From Phycisphaerae bacterium (GTDB lineage: Bacteria; Chloroflexota; Anaerolineae; 4572-78; J111), in the NCBI GenBank assembly GCA_028285035.1, contig JANQQF010000122.1, positions 43,259 to 107,258 of the forward strand: a DNA stretch of 64,000 nucleotides, read 5' to 3'. Of this stretch, positions 61,552 to 64,000 are shown piece by piece. The position numbers and the translations under genes are program-made. The stretch's first letter is position 1, and each line of letters starts with the position of its first letter. The notes under the pieces were generated by a model. It was not told the origin of the DNA. It saw only the letters and a program-made list of their open reading frames with translations, and did no database searches.

Positions 61552-61974
61552 CTAGTCAAGGGATAGTCCAGTCGCCTCAGTGACATTGGCGTTAATGTAA
61601 TCAATAATTTCCTGGGTGGTCGTCCCTGGCGTGAACACCCCTTTGATACCGGCAGCCTTGAGTGGCTCAATATCTTCTTCGGGGATGATGCCACCAGCCA
61701 CGATCAAAACGTGGGCCAAATCCGCTTCGGTCAATTTTTCAGCAATCAAGGGCAAAAGTGCCATATGCGCCCCACTCAAAATTGACAACCCAACCACATC
61801 GACATCCTCTTGTAAGGCACTCTCCACAATCATCTCGGGCGTTTGGCGAATGCCCGTATAAATCACTTCCATCCCAGCATCCCGAAGTGCACGGGCCACA
61901 ACTTTGGCCCCTCGGTCGTGACCATCTAGACCCGGTTTAGCGACCAGCACTCTGATATTACGTTCCGTCGTCAT
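61552..61974 (-). CDS. Methylmalonyl-CoA mutase cobalamin-binding domain, stand-alone
   Basis: 140 residues from ATG 61974. The B12 motif DGHDRG contains His19, the lower cobalt ligand, and the rest matches the flavodoxin-like B12 domain ([44 protein letters not shown]). It is the split C-terminal part of the mutase alpha subunit, as in archaeal-type mutases. The start ATG overlaps the stop of the upstream membrane protein (TGATG), and MeaB follows after three bases. Confidence 0.95.
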   Translation of the reverse strand: MTTERNIRVLVAKPGLDGHDRGAKVVARALRDAGMEVIYTGIRQTPEMIVESALQEDVDVVGLSILSGAHMALLPLIAEKLTEADLAHVLIVAGGIIPEEDIEPLKAAGIKGVFTPGTTTQEIIDYINANVTEATGLSLD

Positions 61975-62819
61975 CAATTCGTTTCCTTTGATTGATTGGC
62001 GTTCACATTGTCAGGCAAGGCCAAAGTGGAGTCATCACTAACAATTTTTTGCGTTTGACTCGACAATGATTCATTGCCGAATTCATCTTCCGTAGGTGAC
62101 AGTCGTTGGACAATCTTATCAACCGCAATTAACACCCATCGCTGATTTAGGCCCGCTAAAAATCCAACGATGAGTTGAAAAATCATAACAAACTGGGCGA
62201 GTTGACCTCTCAGTGTCAATTCAAAAATATCATCAGGCACAAATGTAATGACCAAAAAACCGGCCTGAATAATAAAATAGGCCAAGGCCCCCAAAACTAT
62301 CCCCATCAGCGGCCGGATGATGTAGATCATTATCTTTTGTTGGGTAAAGGTTTTTTGGATAAAAATCGAGGTGTAGAGTAAGTAAAAAGAGCCTATCACT
62401 CCACCAACACCGCCACCCAAGGCCGAAAACCAAGCAGTTTGTACCGCAGCCACGCCTTCATTCGTAGTCGCCAGTACGGCTGCAATTGTATTTGTCGAAA
62501 GGTAGCCCCACAACAACAAAATCAACCACAGCAGGGTGTAGCCAAATGAAAACCCACCCCATTGGGTTGAGACTTGCCGCGTACTTCTTTGCGCCTTAAC
62601 GGCATTACGAGCCAGAGCAGTTTGATACAGGGCTTCTTCTAGCTCTCCGTCCAGAGCTAAAATTTCCTCCGCCCGTTGGAGATGTTGCTTGGCGACATCG
62701 TGTGCATCAAGATCATTTTTGAAGGTGCTATTGACCTCAAGATGGAGCCGTTCAATCTCAACTTTGAGCTTGGAAATTGCATTTTCTCTGGTAAAATAAT
62801 CTTCGTTTTCTTCAGACAT
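61974..62819 (-). CDS. Membrane protein with N-terminal coiled coil, unknown function
   Basis: 281 residues. Residues 1-75 are a charged helical region ([38 protein letters not shown]). Four membrane helices follow (about 90-112, 125-150, 165-188, 205-228), and the tail after 235 is soluble and acidic. The stop overlaps the start of the mutase B12 domain gene by one base, so it is translated with it. Nothing in the sequence links it to mutase function; coupling may reflect operon order only. Confidence 0.78.
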   Translation of the reverse strand: MSEENEDYFTRENAISKLKVEIERLHLEVNSTFKNDLDAHDVAKQHLQRAEEILALDGELEEALYQTALARNAVKAQRSTRQVSTQWGGFSFGYTLLWLILLLWGYLSTNTIAAVLATTNEGVAAVQTAWFSALGGGVGGVIGSFYLLYTSIFIQKTFTQQKIMIYIIRPLMGIVLGALAYFIIQAGFLVITFVPDDIFELTLRGQLAQFVMIFQLIVGFLAGLNQRWVLIAVDKIVQRLSPTEDEFGNESLSSQTQKIVSDDSTLALPDNVNANQSKETN

Positions 62820-62828
62820 TTGCTGTTT

Positions 62829-62897
62829 GTGGTAATTAGTTATTAGTAAATGGTAATTGATTCTCTACAACATCAGCAATTCCTAATTACCCCTTAC
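62829..62897. repeat. AT-rich palindromic gene-boundary repeat
   Basis: Left part GGTAATTAGTTATTAGTAAA followed by TGGTAATT, right part CCTAATTACCCCTTACGACT. It fills the gap between the LivF stop and the membrane-protein start. Confidence 0.7.
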
Positions 62898-62899
62898 GA

Positions 62900-63694
62900 C
62901 TAACTCAACCAACGTTTTCGACGTTTATAGTGCTTGACATCCCGATAGCTTTTACGTTGCCCAACCTCAGTTAAACCTAAATAAAACTCACGCACGTCAG
63001 CATTGTTGGACAAGGCTTCCGGCGTGCCATCCAACACAATGCGACCGCTCTCCATAATATAAGCGTAATCGGCCACGTTGAGCGCCAACAATGCATTCTG
63101 CTCAACCAGTAAAATCGTAGTGCCTTGCTCTTTATTGATCCGCTCAATAATCCCAAAGATTTCCTGAACCAATAATGGGGCCAATCCTAAAGATGGTTCA
63201 TCCAGCATCACCAATTTCGGTTGTGCCATCAAAGCCCGGCCAATCGCCAACATCTGCTGCTCACCCCCGGACAGATAGCCCGCCGTTTGAGACCGTCGTT
63301 CTTTTAAGCGGGGGAAATATTCGTAGACTTGCTCAATATCAGCCGCTACGTTTCCTTTACGCCGTCGCGTATAGGCCCCAGCAATCAAATTTTCCTCAAC
63401 GCTCAAATGCTCAAATACCCGGCGTCCCTCCATCACCTGAAAGATACCTTGTTTAACGATGTCCTCAGCGTCCATATGGTTGATGGTCTGCCCCTGAAAC
63501 TCAATTGTTCCATCCGTCACCTCACCATTCTCTGGCTTGAGCAAGCCCGAAATGGATTTGAGGGTAGTCGATTTGCCTGCCCCATTGGAACCAAGCAAGG
63601 CCACGATTTTGCCTTCGGGCACTTCTAAGGACAAGCCTTTGAGGACCAAGATGACATCATCATAAATAACTTCGATGTTATTGACACTGAGCAT
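62900..63694 (-). CDS. livF: ABC transporter ATP-binding protein, LivF type
   Basis: 264 residues. Walker A GSNGAGKST (35-43), signature LSGGEQQMLAIGRAL, Walker B LVMLDEPSLGLAP and the switch His (LLVEQNALLALNVADYAY region) are intact. The sequence belongs to the LivF subgroup of branched-chain amino-acid/amide importers; in this group EGRRVFEHLSVEENL follows the Q-loop. A basic C-terminal extension (YRDVKHYKRRKRWLS) is longer than in E. coli LivF. No permease or LivG is in the window; they would lie past position 64000. Confidence 0.93.
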   Translation of the reverse strand: MLSVNNIEVIYDDVILVLKGLSLEVPEGKIVALLGSNGAGKSTTLKSISGLLKPENGEVTDGTIEFQGQTINHMDAEDIVKQGIFQVMEGRRVFEHLSVEENLIAGAYTRRRKGNVAADIEQVYEYFPRLKERRSQTAGYLSGGEQQMLAIGRALMAQPKLVMLDEPSLGLAPLLVQEIFGIIERINKEQGTTILLVEQNALLALNVADYAYIMESGRIVLDGTPEALSNNADVREFYLGLTEVGQRKSYRDVKHYKRRKRWLS

Positions 63695-64000
63695 AAGAGA
63701 ATCCTTTGATAAAAGGTAAAATTATATTTCAGAACAAATATTGCGTAATTTGAACAATATTTCTCTGTAATTAGTAAATGGTAATTTAAAGAGTTGGAAC
63801 AATAATTACCAATTACCATACCCCAAGTGTGACGAGCTTCGTTATTTCGCTGAAAAGACTCCACTCGTCACAACTTAGATTACGACTTATTAACCTGAGT
63901 TCGATTTAAGAATTGGCGTTTATATACAACCTTCAATCCTGTCATTTCGACGACGGAGGAGGAGAAATCTTGGTGTTCGGGGCTTGAATTGCTGGCAAAT
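63695..64000. repeat. Intergenic end of window with two repeat types
   Basis: No gene in these 306 bases. 63767-63820 is an AT-rich boundary repeat (GTAATTAGTAAATGGTAATT and ATTACCAATTACCAT). 63941-63972 carries one arm of the TCATTTCGACG...GGAGAAATCT family, whose partner arm would lie beyond the window. Confidence 0.6.

Noticed and set aside
43092..62000. Complete 3-hydroxypropionate bicycle
   Set aside because: Malyl-CoA-lyase-like and mutase parts are present, but malonyl-CoA reductase, propionyl-CoA synthase and the CoA transferases are not in the window.

Overview
The window looks like a chromosomal segment of a free-living, metabolically versatile bacterium, most likely a Chloroflexota member (Anaerolineae, Caldilinea or Ardenticatenia type). 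This assignment is an inference. It rests on the abundance of BTAD regulators (two of them fused to NB-ARC ATPases), a CdaA-YbbR fusion, an LRR-Roc-COR protein, a stand-alone B12 domain beside MeaB, and many palindromic intergenic repeats. There is no rRNA, tRNA, CRISPR array or prophage, and only the first gene is cut by the window edge.

Left part (1-12.1 kb): two large BTAD/NB-ARC regulators flank a four-helix-bundle gene that sits between perfect 54-bp direct repeats, and a tiny gene for an exported peptide with its own terminator. Then come a monomeric NADP isocitrate dehydrogenase and a two-gene defence-like unit: an MmeI-type single-chain restriction-modification enzyme followed by a coiled-coil/GvpU-like protein. 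12.3-25 kb: a halohydrin dehalogenase, two tandem secreted paralogues, an Lrp/MaoC/histidine-kinase operon, a run of small plus-strand genes (PLC-like, GNAT, helical repeat, GrpB, ATP-grasp, VOC), and a c-di-AMP module (CdaA-YbbR fusion plus DHH phosphodiesterase). 25-34 kb: pyruvate phosphate dikinase, a D-2-hydroxyacid dehydrogenase, a cupin, a membrane-anchored double VOC protein, a TetR gene with its own operator, and a DddP-like M24 enzyme with an MFS transporter.

34.7-44.6 kb: an HpaB-type monooxygenase, an LRR-Roc-COR protein whose C-terminal helical hairpin matches the N-terminus of the protein next to the MmeI-like enzyme, a 7TM sensor kinase followed by a gene remnant, a phasin-like coiled-coil protein, and a CoA-ester lyase/BTAD regulator pair with a MaoC hydratase nearby. 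44.9-64 kb: an almost unbroken minus-strand series for acyl-CoA catabolism. It holds thioesterases, an enoyl-CoA hydratase, a biotin-dependent acyl-CoA carboxylase in three pieces, a PaaK-like ligase, an acrylyl-CoA reductase-like MDR enzyme, an acyl-CoA dehydrogenase, MeaB, a methylmalonyl-CoA mutase B12 domain and a LivF-type ABC ATPase. A haloalkane dehalogenase sits in the same series.

Together the genes suggest degradation of branched-chain or odd-chain acyl-CoAs and possibly halogenated or aromatic compounds, running through propionyl-/methylmalonyl-CoA. The most unusual items are the exported mini-peptide between STAND regulators, the helical hairpin shared by the restriction-linked protein and the Roc-COR protein, the halohydrin dehalogenase with a haloalkane dehalogenase in the same window, and the families of palindromic elements at gene boundaries.
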